A stretch of 64,000 nucleotides of DNA from assembly GCF_017875465.1 (NCBI RefSeq), contig NZ_JAGGMQ010000001.1:4154001-4218000 (forward strand). The letters are read 5' to 3'. The notes under the pieces are model-generated. The model searched no databases. It had not been told where the DNA came from and saw only the letters and a program-made list of their open reading frames with translations. The stretch comes from Winslowiella toletana. GTDB taxonomy: Bacteria; Pseudomonadota; Gammaproteobacteria; Enterobacterales; Enterobacteriaceae. Positions 29,633-39,882 of this stretch are shown in pieces; the first letter of the stretch is position 1; each line of letters starts with the position of its first letter. A program made the translations under genes and the position numbers.

Positions 29633-32245
29633 ATGACGCAACAGCCTCAAGCTAAATATCGCCATGATTATCGTGCGCCTGATTACACTATTACAGATAT
29701 CGATCTGACATTTAACCTTGATGCCGCGACCACTCAGGTGACGGCGGTGAGCCGCATCAAGCGTCTGGGCGCCAGCGATACCGCCTTGCGCCTGGATGGC
29801 GAAGACCTGACGCTGATTTCGCTGGAGATTGATGGCCAGCCGTGGAGTCACTATCAGCTGGAAGAGGGTGTGCTGGTGATTGAACAGCTGCCTGAAACCT
29901 TTACGCTAAAAATTGTTAACGATATTCACCCGGATAAAAACACTGCGCTGGAAGGACTGTATAAGTCCGGCGAAGCACTCTGTACGCAGTGTGAAGCAGA
30001 AGGTTTCCGTCATATCACCTGGTATCTGGATCGCCCGGATGTGCTGGCGCGTTTTACTACCACGATTATTGCCGACCAGGCGCTGTATCCGTTCCTGTTA
30101 TCCAACGGCAACCGCCTCGACAGCGGCAAAATGGAAGATGGCCGCCACTGGATGAAGTGGGAAGACCCGTTCCCGAAACCATGCTATCTGTTTGCGCTGG
30201 TGGCGGGTGATTTCGATGTGCTGCGCGACAGCTTTACCACCCGTTCCAGCCGTGAAGTGGCACTGGAGATCTATGTCGATCGCGGTAATCTCGATCGCGC
30301 CGACTGGGCGATGACCTCGCTGAAAAACAGTATGAAATGGGATGAGGATCGTTTTGGCCTCGAATACGATCTGGATATCTTTATGATCGTCGCGGTGGAC
30401 TTCTTCAATATGGGGGCGATGGAGAATAAAGGCCTGAACGTCTTTAACTCCAAATATGTGCTGGCGAAAGCGGAAACCGCTACCGACAAAGATTACCTCG
30501 GCATTGAAGCGGTAATCGGCCATGAGTATTTCCATAACTGGACCGGCAACCGTGTCACCTGCCGCGACTGGTTCCAGCTTAGTCTGAAAGAGGGGCTGAC
30601 GGTATTCCGTGATCAGGAGTTCAGCTCCGATCTCGGTTCGCGTGCGGTTAACCGTATCGATAATGTGCGTATTATGCGCGGTTCCCAGTTTGCCGAAGAT
30701 GCCAGCCCGATGGCGCATCCGATTCGTCCCGATCAGGTTATCGAGATGAATAACTTCTATACCCTGACGGTGTATGAAAAGGGTTCGGAAGTGATTCGCA
30801 TGCTGCATACGCTGCTGGGCGAAGCGAACTTCCAGAAAGGCATGCAGCTCTACTTTGAACGCCACGATGGCAGCGCCGCGACCTGTGATGATTTTGTGCA
30901 GGCGATGGAAGATGCTTCCAATATCGATCTGTCGCAGTTCCGTCGCTGGTACAGCCAGTCCGGCACGCCAGTGCTGTCAGTACGTGACGACTACAATCCG
31001 GAGCTGGAGCAGTACACGTTGCATGTTACCCAGATGACGCCGCCAACCGCCGATCAAAAAGAGAAGCTGCCGCTGCATATTCCGCTGGATATTGAGCTGT
31101 ACGATGGCGAAGGCAAAGTGATCCCGCTGCAGCATAATGGTCATGCGGTTAATAACGTGCTGAATATTACCGAAGAGTTCCAGACTTTTGTTTTCGATAA
31201 TGTTTACTTCCAGCCGGTGCCTTCGCTGCTGCGCGAGTTCTCCGCGCCAGTGAAGCTCGACTATAAATGGAGCGATGCGCAGCTGACCTTCCTGATGCGT
31301 CACGCCAGCAATGATTTCTCACGCTGGGATGCCGCACAGAGCCTGCTGGCGACTTATATTAAGCTGAATGTGGCGCGTCAGCAGCAGGGGCAACCGCTGT
31401 CACTGCCGCTGCATGTTGCAGATGCTTTCCGCGCGGTGCTGCTGGATGAGCATAGCGATCCGGCACTGATGGCGCTGATCCTGACGCTGCCGGGCGAAAA
31501 CGAAATCGCTGAACTGTTTGAAACCATCGATCCAACAGCCATTGCTGCGGTGCGGAGTGCGCTGATGCGTACGCTGGCCACCGAACTGGCTGACGAACTG
31601 CTGGCGGTATATAACGCTAATCACAGCAGTGAGTACCGGGTTGAGCATGCGGAGATTGGTAAACGTGCGCTGAAAAACCTCTGCCTGAGCTATCTGGCGC
31701 TGGGCGATGCCACGCTGGCGGAAAAACTGGTGACTGCACAATATCAGCAGGCGAACAATATGACTGATGCGCTGGCCGCGATGTCAGCCGCCGTTGCCGC
31801 CCAGCTGCCGTGCCGTGAAGCGCTGCTGAGCGCCTTTGACGAGCGCTGGCATCAGGATGGTCTGGTGATGGATAAGTGGTTTATTTTGCAGGCCACCAGC
31901 CCGGCGGCGGATGTGCTGTCACGGGTGCGTGAACTGCTGCACCACCGTTCATTCAGCCTCAGCAATCCAAACCGCATTCGTTCACTGATTGGCGCTTTTG
32001 CTTCGGCGAATCCGTCAGCGTTCCATGCCATTGACGGCAGTGGCTATCAGTTCCTGGTGGAGATCCTCAGCGATCTTAACACCCGTAACCCACAGGTTGC
32101 GGCGCGGATGATTGAGCCACTGATTCGTCTTAAACGCTACGATGCGACTCGTCAGGGCTTAATGCGTCAGGCGCTGGAACAGCTGAAAGCACTGGATAAA
32201 CTGTCCGGGGATCTTTACGAGAAGATTAGTAAGGCGTTAGCGTAA
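29633..32245 (+). CDS. pepN: Aminopeptidase N
   Basis: PepN is a cytosolic M1 zinc aminopeptidase with broad specificity, important in the late steps of protein turnover. It has 870 residues, identical in length to E. coli. The substrate-recognition motif GAMEN lies near residue 262, the zinc motif HEYFH at 297-301, and the third ligand E320 in LKEGLTVFRDQEFS. The four-domain layout of the family is complete. It converges with ssuB across an inverted repeat at 32255-32302. Confidence 0.98.
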   Translation: MTQQPQAKYRHDYRAPDYTITDIDLTFNLDAATTQVTAVSRIKRLGASDTALRLDGEDLTLISLEIDGQPWSHYQLEEGVLVIEQLPETFTLKIVNDIHPDKNTALEGLYKSGEALCTQCEAEGFRHITWYLDRPDVLARFTTTIIADQALYPFLLSNGNRLDSGKMEDGRHWMKWEDPFPKPCYLFALVAGDFDVLRDSFTTRSSREVALEIYVDRGNLDRADWAMTSLKNSMKWDEDRFGLEYDLDIFMIVAVDFFNMGAMENKGLNVFNSKYVLAKAETATDKDYLGIEAVIGHEYFHNWTGNRVTCRDWFQLSLKEGLTVFRDQEFSSDLGSRAVNRIDNVRIMRGSQFAEDASPMAHPIRPDQVIEMNNFYTLTVYEKGSEVIRMLHTLLGEANFQKGMQLYFERHDGSAATCDDFVQAMEDASNIDLSQFRRWYSQSGTPVLSVRDDYNPELEQYTLHVTQMTPPTADQKEKLPLHIPLDIELYDGEGKVIPLQHNGHAVNNVLNITEEFQTFVFDNVYFQPVPSLLREFSAPVKLDYKWSDAQLTFLMRHASNDFSRWDAAQSLLATYIKLNVARQQQGQPLSLPLHVADAFRAVLLDEHSDPALMALILTLPGENEIAELFETIDPTAIAAVRSALMRTLATELADELLAVYNANHSSEYRVEHAEIGKRALKNLCLSYLALGDATLAEKLVTAQYQQANNMTDALAAMSAAVAAQLPCREALLSAFDERWHQDGLVMDKWFILQATSPAADVLSRVRELLHHRSFSLSNPNRIRSLIGAFASANPSAFHAIDGSGYQFLVEILSDLNTRNPQVAARMIEPLIRLKRYDATRQGLMRQALEQLKALDKLSGDLYEKISKALA

Positions 32246-32254
32246 CGCAGAAAT

Positions 32255-32302
32255 GGAGCCGTTAACGGCTCCCCTACAGGTAGGGGCGGCGTTCTCGCCG
32301 CC
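32255..32302. repeat. Double inverted repeat between pepN and ssuB
   Basis: An 18-base perfect palindrome GGAGCCGTTAACGGCTCC (32255-32272) is followed by CCTACAGGTAGG and then GGGGCGGCGTTCTCGCCGCCC (32283-32303 region). The right half matches the right arm of the 23776-23842 element. The two elements therefore belong to one family with a conserved core and diverged partner arm, both placed at 3' ends of convergent genes. Confidence 0.8.
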
Positions 32303-32312
32303 CTCTATATTT

Positions 32313-33101
32313 TTACCGCTGTGCATAGCGCTTTTCCGGCTCAGCCGGTGGGCGCTTCATCACCCGATCCAGCACTTCCGCTTCCAGTTCCGCCAGCTTC
32401 GCCGAGCCGCGACGTCGCGGACGTGGCAGGTCAACCAGTAAATCCAGCCCGACATTCCCTTCCTCAATCAGCAGCACCCGATCGGCCATTGCCACCGCTT
32501 CGCTGACATCATGGGTCACCAGCAGCACGGTAAAATGATGCTGTTGCCAGAGCGATTCGATCAGCTCCTGCATCTCAATACGCGTCAGCGCATCCAGCGC
32601 CCCTAAGGGCTCATCCAGCAGCAGCAGTCCCGGACGATGAATCAGTGCGCGCGCCAGCGCCACGCGCTGCTTCTGACCGCCGGAAAGGGCCGCAGGCCAC
32701 TCCTTAGCACGATCGGCCAGACCAACCGCCTCCAGCGCTTCCAGCGCCGAACTGCGCCAGGCTTTGCCGCGTAATCCCAGTCCGACATTATCAATCACGC
32801 TTTTCCATGGCAGCAGTCTGGCATCCTGGAACATCAGACGTGTATCGTCGCGTGCGTTTTTCAGCGGCGCGCTGCCAGCCAGCAGTTCACCGGCGCTGGT
32901 GGTTTCCAGCCCGGCCAGCAGGCGCAGCAGGGTGCTTTTGCCACAACCGCTGCGACCAACCACCGCCACAAACTGGCCGGAGGGAATATGCAGATTGATA
33001 TTATTCAGAATGCAACGTCCGCTGTATTGCTTACTGACGCCATTGATCACCAGCGGCGTACCACTATTCAGACGTGCCGGAGAAGCTTGTAACTCACTCA
33101 T
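32313..33101 (-). CDS. ssuB: Aliphatic sulfonate ABC transporter ATPase SsuB
   Basis: The ATPase of the SsuABC importer, which takes up alkanesulfonates when sulfate is short. It has 262 residues, with Walker [10 protein letters not shown], signature [15 protein letters not shown], Walker [13 protein letters not shown] and the switch histidine in VTHDVSEA. The start overlaps the ssuC stop by four bases. It is the last gene of ssuEADCB and converges on pepN. Confidence 0.97.
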   Translation of the reverse strand: MSELQASPARLNSGTPLVINGVSKQYSGRCILNNINLHIPSGQFVAVVGRSGCGKSTLLRLLAGLETTSAGELLAGSAPLKNARDDTRLMFQDARLLPWKSVIDNVGLGLRGKAWRSSALEALEAVGLADRAKEWPAALSGGQKQRVALARALIHRPGLLLLDEPLGALDALTRIEMQELIESLWQQHHFTVLLVTHDVSEAVAMADRVLLIEEGNVGLDLLVDLPRPRRRGSAKLAELEAEVLDRVMKRPPAEPEKRYAQR

Positions 33102-33889
33102 GCGTTTTCCTCCTTCAGTTGATACGCCGGATGCCAGCGCAGCCAGACGCGCTCAAGCAGCAGCGCACTGACATCCGCCAGTTTACCCAGCAGGGCATAG
33201 AGAATAATGGCTACCACTACCACGTCAGTTTGTAAAAACTCACGGGCGTTCATCGCCAGATAGCCGATACCGGAGTTAGCGGAGATGGTTTCAGCCACAA
33301 TCAACGTCAGCCACATCAGGCCAAGACCAAAGCGGACGCCGACCATAATCGACGGCAGCGCGCCCGGCAGGATCACCTGCACAAACAGGCTCCAGCCCGA
33401 CAGACCATAGCTGCGCGCCATTTCCACCAGACCGCGATCAATATTGCGGATGCCGTGGTAAGTGTTCAGGTAGATCGGGAACAGCGTACCGAGCGCCACC
33501 AGAAAGATCTTCGCCGCTTCATCGATGCCAAACCACAAAATTACCAGCGGGATCAGCGCCAGATGCGGCACATTGCGCAGCATCTGCACTGAAGTATCCA
33601 GCAGACGTTCGCCCCAGCGCGACATACCGGTAATCAGCCCCAGCAGCAGGCCAATCGAGCCGCCGATGCTGAAGCCAATGACCGCACGCCAGCCGCTGAT
33701 CGCCAGGTGTTGCCACAATTCACCGCTGGCGGATAAACGCCAGAAGGTAATAACGATATTTTCCGGTGACGGCAGAATGCGCGTCGACAGCAGCCCGGTT
33801 TGCGAGGCTATTTGCCATATCACCACTAATAACACCGGCAGCGCCCAGGGGGCGAGCTGGTGTGCCAGGCGGGTGCGTTTATTCCTCAT
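33098..33889 (-). CDS. ssuC: Aliphatic sulfonate ABC transporter permease SsuC
   Basis: The inner-membrane permease of the sulfonate importer: 263 residues with about six hydrophobic helices. The EAA loop, where the ATPase docks, is in [25 protein letters not shown]. It lies nine bases after ssuD and overlaps ssuB (ATGA). Confidence 0.97.
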   Translation of the reverse strand: MRNKRTRLAHQLAPWALPVLLVVIWQIASQTGLLSTRILPSPENIVITFWRLSASGELWQHLAISGWRAVIGFSIGGSIGLLLGLITGMSRWGERLLDTSVQMLRNVPHLALIPLVILWFGIDEAAKIFLVALGTLFPIYLNTYHGIRNIDRGLVEMARSYGLSGWSLFVQVILPGALPSIMVGVRFGLGLMWLTLIVAETISANSGIGYLAMNAREFLQTDVVVVAIILYALLGKLADVSALLLERVWLRWHPAYQLKEENA

Positions 33890-33898
33890 CGTGACCTC

Positions 33899-35044
33899 TT
33901 AACTCTGCGAAACTTTCTGTGGTGCAAAGCCGTGGGCCACCGCTTCACCATGGGCAGAGATTTTGCCCGGTTGCGGGATCTGCGGCACGTTCAGATCAAG
34001 ATGCGGGAACAGCAGTTCGCCAACCCGGTAAGCCTCTTCCAGATGCGGATAGCCGGAGAGAATAAAGGTCTCAATGCCGAGGTCGGCATACTCCTGCATC
34101 CGTGCTGCGACGGTTTCGCCATCCCCCACCAGCGCAGTACCGGCGCCACCGCGCACCAGACCGACACCGGCCCACAGATTCGGGCTGATTTCCAGCTTGT
34201 CACGCTGTCCGCCATGCAGGGAGGCCATGCGTTGCTGACCCACCGAGTCTGTGCGGGCAAAGGCCTGCTGTGCTCTGGCGATAGTGGCGTCGTCAAGATG
34301 GGAGATCAGTCGATCCGCCGCCTGCCACGCCTCTTCATTGGTTTCACGCACAATCACATGCAGGCGGATACCGAAACGCACGGTGCGGCCCTGTGCCGCC
34401 GCTTTAGCGCGCACGGTTTCAATTTTCTCTTTAACCAGTTCCGGTGGCTCGCCCCATGTGAGATAGACATCGACCTGTTCGGCGGCCAGATCCTGCGCGA
34501 CATCGGAGGATCCGCCAAACCATAGCGGCGGACGCGGTTGCTGTACCGGTTTAAACATCAGTCGGGCGCCGCGGACGTGGACATGTTTGCCTTCATAATC
34601 GACGGTTTCGCCCTCCAGCACCCGACGCCAGACACGGGTAAATTCCGCTGACTCTTCATAGCGCTCGCGATGGTCGAGGAATACGCCATCGCCTGCCAGC
34701 TCTTCCGGATCGCCACCGGTCACCAGATTAAACAGGGTACGGCCATTGGAAAGGCGATCGAGCGTCGCCGCCTGGCGTGCAGCCTGGGTAGGTGAAATAA
34801 CCCCCGGACGCAGCGCCACCAGGAAACGCAGGCGCTGCGTCACCGGGATCAGTGAAGCGGCCACCAGCCATGCGTCTTCACAGGAGCGGCCGGTGGGGAT
34901 CAGGACGCCACTAAAACCAAGACGATCCGCTGCCTGCGCTATCTGCTGCAGATAGCCGTGATCGACCGGACGTGCGCCTTCATCGGTGCCCAGATAGCGG
35001 CCATCACCGTGAGTAGGCAGAAACCAGAAAACAGAAAGACTCAT
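33899..35044 (-). CDS. ssuD: FMNH2-dependent alkanesulfonate monooxygenase SsuD
   Basis: SsuD desulfonates alkanesulfonates to sulfite and an aldehyde using reduced flavin and oxygen, in the cytoplasm. The 381 residues match E. coli. It is of the luciferase-like TIM-barrel family, with the conserved start [14 protein letters not shown], the active-site cysteine region GRSCEDAW (about 50-57), and the mobile-loop region [18 protein letters not shown]. Flavin is supplied by SsuE, encoded first in the same operon. Confidence 0.97.
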   Translation of the reverse strand: MSLSVFWFLPTHGDGRYLGTDEGARPVDHGYLQQIAQAADRLGFSGVLIPTGRSCEDAWLVAASLIPVTQRLRFLVALRPGVISPTQAARQAATLDRLSNGRTLFNLVTGGDPEELAGDGVFLDHRERYEESAEFTRVWRRVLEGETVDYEGKHVHVRGARLMFKPVQQPRPPLWFGGSSDVAQDLAAEQVDVYLTWGEPPELVKEKIETVRAKAAAQGRTVRFGIRLHVIVRETNEEAWQAADRLISHLDDATIARAQQAFARTDSVGQQRMASLHGGQRDKLEISPNLWAGVGLVRGGAGTALVGDGETVAARMQEYADLGIETFILSGYPHLEEAYRVGELLFPHLDLNVPQIPQPGKISAHGEAVAHGFAPQKVSQS

Positions 35045-35055
35045 GATGTGCTCCT

Positions 35056-36018
35056 TTATTGAGTGACCGGCGCGTCGTGCCAGATACGATCGGCAATATT
35101 GACTTTCACCGGCATTAAATGGTTTTGATAGAACAGATCGGCAGTTTCCTGCTGGGCTTTCGCGGTCTGTTCGCTGACCGGCGCAATGGTGGTAGGCGGA
35201 CGGTGGCTGAGATAGCTGGCCAGCACCGGTTTAGGTAATCCCATCGCTTTTGCCAGTAAATCGATGCTCTCTGCGGTATGCGAACGGGTCAGCGCATCCG
35301 CTTCGGTAAAGGTATCCAGTACCTGACGGATAAAGCCGCCATTCGCATTGGTAAAGCTGCGGGTGGCGAGGTAAAAAGAGCCGGTGCGCGTCAGATCGCT
35401 GCCATCCTTTAATACCCGTACATCACCCTGCAATAACGCGGCGGAGTAGTAGGGATCCCAGATCGCCCAGGCATCAACATCGCCTTGCTGGAAAGCGGCG
35501 CGCGCATCGGCCGGGGTGAGATAAGTGGCCTGAATGTCGTTAAAGCTCAGACCGGCCTGTTGCAGGGCGCGCAGCAGCAGATTGTGCGAGCTGGAGCCTT
35601 TCTGGAAGGCCACTTTATGCCCTTTCAGGTCGGCGACAGTTTTCAGCGGGCTGTTCTTCGCCACCAGAATCACTTCCGCCTGCGGTTTTGGCGGTTCGGA
35701 GCCGACATACAGCAGGTCGGCGCCGGCAGCCTGGGCAAAAATCGGCGGAATATCGCCGGTGCTACCCAGATCAATACTGCCGACATTCAGCGCTTCCAGC
35801 ATTTGCGGCCCGGCCGGGAACTCCACCCATTTGATCTGCGTTTGCGGGAATTTCTTCTCCAGCAGCTGATGCGATTTCGCCAGCACCATGCTCACCGAAC
35901 CTTTCTGGTAGCCAATACGGAACTGCGCAGGCGCAGCTTCGTCGGCGCTGGCCTGACTGCTAATCGTCAGCAGGGCGGTCAGTGCGGCGGCGGACAACAG
36001 AGTACGTAGTCCTTTCAT
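35056..36018 (-). CDS. ssuA: Periplasmic aliphatic sulfonate-binding protein SsuA
   Basis: The substrate-binding protein of SsuABC: 320 residues with a signal peptide ending near [12 protein letters not shown], so it is exported to the periplasm. Mature-protein blocks such as [33 protein letters not shown] and the [10 protein letters not shown] segment are typical of the nitrate/sulfonate/taurine-binding family. The spacing to ssuD and ssuE is 11-12 bases, consistent with one transcript. Confidence 0.96.
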   Translation of the reverse strand: MKGLRTLLSAAALTALLTISSQASADEAAPAQFRIGYQKGSVSMVLAKSHQLLEKKFPQTQIKWVEFPAGPQMLEALNVGSIDLGSTGDIPPIFAQAAGADLLYVGSEPPKPQAEVILVAKNSPLKTVADLKGHKVAFQKGSSSHNLLLRALQQAGLSFNDIQATYLTPADARAAFQQGDVDAWAIWDPYYSAALLQGDVRVLKDGSDLTRTGSFYLATRSFTNANGGFIRQVLDTFTEADALTRSHTAESIDLLAKAMGLPKPVLASYLSHRPPTTIAPVSEQTAKAQQETADLFYQNHLMPVKVNIADRIWHDAPVTQ

Positions 36019-36030
36019 TATTTTGCTTCC

Positions 36031-36582
36031 TTATACGGCGGTGGCCAGTGCATGATGACGGCGTGATAACGCGTGCCAGAAGGTTTCCAGCGATTCATCC
36101 AGGCGTGAAGCCAGCAACGGGCTGACTTCCGGATGACGGTCGTAATGGGTGATTTGCGTATCGTCGGCAAACACGCCGTGCAGTACTTCCTGCGCTTTCA
36201 GTGCGTTCAGCACCGGCTTCAGGGCGTAATCCACCGCCAGCATATGGGCGACGGTGCCGCCGGTCGCCAGCGGCAGCACCACTTTATGTTCCAGTGCGCG
36301 TTCCGGCAGCAGATCCAGCAGCGTTTTCAGCGCACCCGAGAAAGAGGCTTTATAGACTGGCGTGGCGACGATAACCCCGTCGGCGCTTTCCAGATCCTGT
36401 TTCAGCGCCAGCAGCGCCGGAGAGTCAAAACGCGCGTAAAGTAAGTCCTCAGGCTGGAAGTTGTGCAGATTCCATGGAATGACTTCGACGCCACGCTTTT
36501 CCAGCGCCGCCTGGCAGAGGGTCAATAGCGCCGTGGAGCGTGATGGATAGCGAGGGCTTCCCGCCAGAGTAATAACGCGCAT
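36031..36582 (-). CDS. ssuE: NADPH-dependent FMN reductase SsuE
   Basis: SsuE reduces FMN for the SsuD monooxygenase. The flavodoxin-like fold shows LAGSPRYPSRSTALL at the phosphate loop and VIVATPVYKASFSGALK around the flavin. It has 183 residues against 191 in E. coli, shorter at the C-terminus. It is the first gene of the operon. A symmetric ATAAC-type element upstream (36595-36609) may be the Cbl/CysB control site. Confidence 0.96.
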   Translation of the reverse strand: MRVITLAGSPRYPSRSTALLTLCQAALEKRGVEVIPWNLHNFQPEDLLYARFDSPALLALKQDLESADGVIVATPVYKASFSGALKTLLDLLPERALEHKVVLPLATGGTVAHMLAVDYALKPVLNALKAQEVLHGVFADDTQITHYDRHPEVSPLLASRLDESLETFWHALSRRHHALATAV

Positions 36583-36594
36583 TAAACACTCCTT

Positions 36595-36609
36595 ATAACT
36601 AAAAGTTAT
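36595..36609 (-). promoter_or_regulatory. Symmetric element upstream of ssuE (candidate Cbl/CysB site)
   Basis: ATAACT and AGTTAT flank three A, 13 bases before the ssuE start. In E. coli ssu is activated by the LysR-type regulators Cbl and CysB, whose sites are rich in ATAAC-like half sites. The symmetry is visible; the regulator is inferred. Its closeness to the start codon would suit a leader or repressor position better than an activator site. Confidence 0.35.
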
Positions 36610-36731
36610 TGATTAATCTTACTTCAGAACTGATGGCGTTATCCTGACAGAGGCGCGGGAGGGGTTTAAATGATTTATCCGGCAAATCTAAGCCAGAATT
36701 CAGATAAGAAGGGCGATTAACGCTAAGCGGC

Positions 36732-36747
36732 GGGTAATCGTTTGCGT
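36732..36747 (+). promoter_or_regulatory. PurR-like box upstream of pyrD
   Basis: The 16-base segment GGGTAATCGTTTGCGT matches the right part of the PurR consensus (AANCGNTTNCNT) completely but the left end poorly. E. coli pyrD is a known PurR target, so the assignment is reasonable but not proven. Confidence 0.5.
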
Positions 36748-36797
36748 TTATTTTGCCTGATTTGTCTCAGATCCTGTTTTTTCTTCTGTTTATCCCG

Positions 36798-36825
36798 GAT
36801 AATACCGCCCCGATTTGCCATCGGG
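36798..36825 (+). promoter_or_regulatory. pyrD promoter and pyrimidine-sensitive leader hairpin
   Basis: GATAAT (36798-36803) is a good -10. Six to nine bases downstream is CCCCG (36808-36812), and CCCGAT (36809-36814) pairs with ATCGGG (36820-36825) around TTGCC, just before the AGGAG ribosome site at 36831. Transcripts that start on the C bases can form the hairpin; those starting at G36812 cannot. E. coli pyrD uses this CTP/GTP start-site switch. Confidence 0.65.
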
Positions 36826-36840
36826 AATTCAGGAGCATGC

Positions 36841-37851
36841 ATGTACTATCCTTTTGTTCGTAAGGCGCTGTTTCAGCTCGATCCAGAGCGGGCGCATGAA
36901 CTGACTTTTCAGCAGTTACGTCGCCTTTCCGGCACCCCTTTTGCAGCCTTAATCCGGCAGAAATTACCGTCCAGGCCGGTAAAATGCATGGGGCTGACAT
37001 TTAAAAATGCTTTAGGACTTGCCGCAGGACTGGATAAGAACGGTGAGTGCATAGATGCGCTGGGCGCTATGGGTTTCGGTCATATTGAAGTGGGCACCGT
37101 CACGCCGCGTCCGCAGCCCGGCAATGACAAGCCACGTATGTTCCGCATTGTTGCCGCGGAAGGGATCATCAACCGCATGGGGTTCAATAACCTTGGCGTC
37201 GATCATTTAGTCGAAAACGTAAAAAAAGCGCATTTCAGCGGCATTCTCGGCATTAATATCGGCAAAAATAAAGACACGCCGGTTGAGCAGGGCAAAGACG
37301 ATTATTTAATTTGTATGGAGAAGGTCTATCCCTATGCCGGTTATATCGCCATCAATATCTCTTCGCCGAACACTCCGGGATTACGCACGCTGCAATATGG
37401 CGAAGCACTGGACGATCTTCTCGCTGCGATTAAATTAAAGCAGAAGGATCTGGAAAGGATCCATCATAAATATGTGCCGGTGGCGGTAAAGATCGCGCCG
37501 GATCTTTCTGAAGAAGAGTTGATCCAAATAGCGGAAAGTCTGCTGCGTCATAATATTGATGGTGTTATCGCCACCAATACCACCCTCGATCGATCGCTGG
37601 TTGCCGGTTTAAAACATTGTGACGAAGCGGGAGGCTTAAGTGGTCGTCCGGTACAGTTACGCAGCACGGAAGTGATTCGCCGCCTGGCGCAGGAGCTACA
37701 GGGCCGCATTCCGATTATCGGTGTTGGCGGGATTGATTCCCTGGTTTCAGCGCGTGAAAAAATTGCCGCTGGCGCCACGCTGGTGCAAATATATTCCGGC
37801 TTTATCTATAAAGGTCCGCCGCTTATTAAAGAAATCGTGACGCAATTGTGA
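36841..37851 (+). CDS. pyrD: Dihydroorotate dehydrogenase (quinone), class 2
   Basis: PyrD oxidises dihydroorotate to orotate in pyrimidine synthesis, passing electrons to quinone at the inner membrane. The 336 residues equal E. coli. The amphipathic N-terminus [19 protein letters not shown] binds the membrane. FMN and substrate blocks include [22 protein letters not shown] with the catalytic serine, NTTLDRS and GVGGIDS. The ATG at 36841 is set by AGGAG and homology; a longer in-frame extension upstream is rejected. Regulation probably combines PurR with nucleotide-dependent start choice. Confidence 0.97.
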   Translation: MYYPFVRKALFQLDPERAHELTFQQLRRLSGTPFAALIRQKLPSRPVKCMGLTFKNALGLAAGLDKNGECIDALGAMGFGHIEVGTVTPRPQPGNDKPRMFRIVAAEGIINRMGFNNLGVDHLVENVKKAHFSGILGINIGKNKDTPVEQGKDDYLICMEKVYPYAGYIAINISSPNTPGLRTLQYGEALDDLLAAIKLKQKDLERIHHKYVPVAVKIAPDLSEEELIQIAESLLRHNIDGVIATNTTLDRSLVAGLKHCDEAGGLSGRPVQLRSTEVIRRLAQELQGRIPIIGVGGIDSLVSAREKIAAGATLVQIYSGFIYKGPPLIKEIVTQL

Positions 37852-38045
37852 CCCGCCTCTGATTCATTTCCGCGCTAAATTAGCCAGGGGCTTTATTTCT
37901 GCCTCTGGCTCGTTTATATTTTATCCCATTGTGTCATTATTTAGTCTATTATTCATTTTGCCGCTGCGTTTGTTACGACTTCAGTCACCATTTTGCAGAA
38001 CAGACTTCAGGTAACAGTAACAATTTATTTCCTAAAGGGCGTACC

Positions 38046-38591
38046 ATGAGAATTAAACCTGACGACAACTGGCGTTGGTTTTTTGACGCAGAGCACGATC
38101 GAATGATGCTCGATCTGGCGGATGGTATGCTATTCCGTTCTCGCTTCCCGCGTAAAATGTTAACCCCTGACGCCTTTGCCGTTTCAGGTTTTTGTGTTGA
38201 TGATGCGGCGCTGTTTTTCACCTTTGATGAAAAGTGCCGCCTGGCGGATCTGAATGCCGATCAGCGCGCTGAGCTGGTGCTGAATGCGCTGGTGGCCACT
38301 CGCTTTCTGAAACCACTGATGCCAAAAAGCTGGCATTTCGAAAGCCATCACCACGCTGCATGGCGTCCGGGTGAGGGCGATATGGTGAAAGTGCAGCTGT
38401 GCGAAAATGGTGAGCAGGCGCGTCTGCTGGTGGTTGAAAGTGGTGACAGTGCGGCGCTCTGTCTGCTGGCGCAGAGTCAGTTAACGCTGGCGGGACGTAA
38501 TATGGTGCTGGGTGATGCGATCAAAATTATGCATGATCGACTGCTGCCGCAAACGAACAAAGAGTCACTGCGCTACGATCGGGCAGTATAA
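38046..38591 (+). CDS. zapC: Cell-division protein ZapC
   Basis: ZapC binds FtsZ and promotes lateral bundling of its polymers at the Z-ring. The 181 residues match the E. coli length (180). The start [14 protein letters not shown] and the [16 protein letters not shown] block are strongly conserved; the C-terminus varies. The ATG at 38046 is chosen over an upstream in-frame start at 37929, which has no homology. A CGCCGGG/CCCGGCG hairpin (38592-38609) follows without a T-run. It converges with ycbX. Confidence 0.93.
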   Translation: MRIKPDDNWRWFFDAEHDRMMLDLADGMLFRSRFPRKMLTPDAFAVSGFCVDDAALFFTFDEKCRLADLNADQRAELVLNALVATRFLKPLMPKSWHFESHHHAAWRPGEGDMVKVQLCENGEQARLLVVESGDSAALCLLAQSQLTLAGRNMVLGDAIKIMHDRLLPQTNKESLRYDRAV

Positions 38592-38609
38592 CGCCGGGTT
38601 GCCCCGGCG
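38592..38609. terminator. GC-rich hairpin between zapC and ycbX
   Basis: CGCCGGG and CCCGGCG flank a four-base loop immediately after the zapC stop codon and 16 bases past the ycbX end. No T-run is present on either strand, so function as a terminator is uncertain. Confidence 0.4.
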
Positions 38610-38624
38610 CGAAGGCGCGAAGCC

Positions 38625-39734
38625 TCAGGCCAGCTCGATATCGCCAGCCGGAATACAACTACATGTCAGAATAGTGCCGTCGCTGCGAATGGCGCTCTGC
38701 TTCATTGCTTTGACCTCTCCGGATACCAGCGTCATTTTGCAACTGCCACAGATGCCGGCGCGGCAGGAGTAGGGGATATTATGTCCCTGCATCTCTAACT
38801 GCTCCAGCAACACCTGCTGATTATTACCGCTGAAACTGCCGCCCTGATAGCCAATGGTGACTTTACCGGCCGTCTGCGCTTTAACCTGCAGGGTTTCCAC
38901 CACTTGTCCGGCGCCGTAGGGACGCGGAGGTTTGCTTTTCAGCACTTCCAGCGTATCGCCAACGCGGATTACCCCGCTGTTGCGGGCAATAAGATTCAGA
39001 CCGAAGTCGATATCACCGCTGTCATCCAGCGCGCTGCGGAAGGTTTGCAGGGTCGCCAGCGGCTCGCCGCTTGGGTGTTTACGTCCGCGTTCCGGGCTGA
39101 CGGTGGTAAAGATGCAGCGGCTGCAGGGCTTCGGTACTTCAAAGGTGATATCGCCGATGCGCAGCACCGACCAGCTATCTTCCGCCCATGGCGCGGCGCC
39201 GGTGACCACCAGATTGGGGCGAAACTGCTCCATTTTGACGCTGGCAGGACAGCGCTGTTGCAGATCGAGCAGCGAGGCTTCGTTAACCAGCAGAAACGGA
39301 TAGCCGTCGGCAAAACCGAGCGGCACCGCCGGTTTTTTCTTTACCCGTCGCGTCATTTCCGCTCCGACCCAGCGCAACTGCACCGGACGTGGGAAGAAGT
39401 CGCTTAGCCAGCGATTAATCGTCTCGGGGGCGATCATGGCGGTAAAGTGCGTGCCCCATACTTCCGTGGGCGAGGCTTCGTGGGCGAAATCAGCAAAGCG
39501 GATGGTGGCGCTGCTGCCGTCTGGCGCGCTGAGAAACAGACCATCAACTGTCAGCGCCGGGGTAAACAGCACCATTTCCGGAAACTGGCGGGCAGTAATA
39601 AATTTACCATCCGCTTCGGTGATCATAAAAATACGATCAAACGCCAGACCGCTCTCCAGTACCTGTGCGTGGGAAAGTTGCAGTCCACGCATCGACTTAA
39701 CCGGATGAATAAACAGGCGCGACAAGCTAATCAT
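38625..39734 (-). CDS. ycbX: YcbX, MOSC-domain and 2Fe-2S protein (N-hydroxylated base detoxification)
   Basis: A 369-residue fusion of an N-terminal MOSC beta-barrel and MOSC domain (about 1-265) with a C-terminal plant-type ferredoxin domain. The 2Fe-2S cysteines appear in CRAGICGSC and the final TCSC. The MOSC domain holds a conserved cysteine in PKPCSRC for molybdenum cofactor. E. coli YcbX, needing molybdenum cofactor, protects against 6-N-hydroxylaminopurine. It is divergent from rlmL. Confidence 0.95.
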   Translation of the reverse strand: MISLSRLFIHPVKSMRGLQLSHAQVLESGLAFDRIFMITEADGKFITARQFPEMVLFTPALTVDGLFLSAPDGSSATIRFADFAHEASPTEVWGTHFTAMIAPETINRWLSDFFPRPVQLRWVGAEMTRRVKKKPAVPLGFADGYPFLLVNEASLLDLQQRCPASVKMEQFRPNLVVTGAAPWAEDSWSVLRIGDITFEVPKPCSRCIFTTVSPERGRKHPSGEPLATLQTFRSALDDSGDIDFGLNLIARNSGVIRVGDTLEVLKSKPPRPYGAGQVVETLQVKAQTAGKVTIGYQGGSFSGNNQQVLLEQLEMQGHNIPYSCRAGICGSCKMTLVSGEVKAMKQSAIRSDGTILTCSCIPAGDIELA

Positions 39735-39820
39735 GGGGGCTCTCCATGCTGTGACAAACCATTCTGGACATCACTCGGACGAAATCGCGACAAATTGTCG
39801 GATGAAAAGAAGCTAACTTT

Positions 39821-39848
39821 ATGACATGCGTCTGTGATTAGCTATAAT
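39821..39848 (+). promoter_or_regulatory. Candidate rlmL promoter
   Basis: ATGACA (39821-39826, one mismatch to TTGACA) and TATAAT (39843-39848) are spaced by 16 bases, upstream of the rlmL start at 39883. Confidence 0.65.
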
Positions 39849-39882
39849 GCGCAACAATTTTCTCAGGACAGTAAGTGACGAT

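Noticed and set aside
30098..30865. Open frame of 255 codons antisense to pepN
   Set aside because: Fully opposite the catalytic region of PepN; low-complexity translation without a recognisable domain.
33860..34525. Open frame of 221 codons antisense to ssuD
   Set aside because: A shadow of ssuD; no promoter or ribosome site and no similarity recognised.
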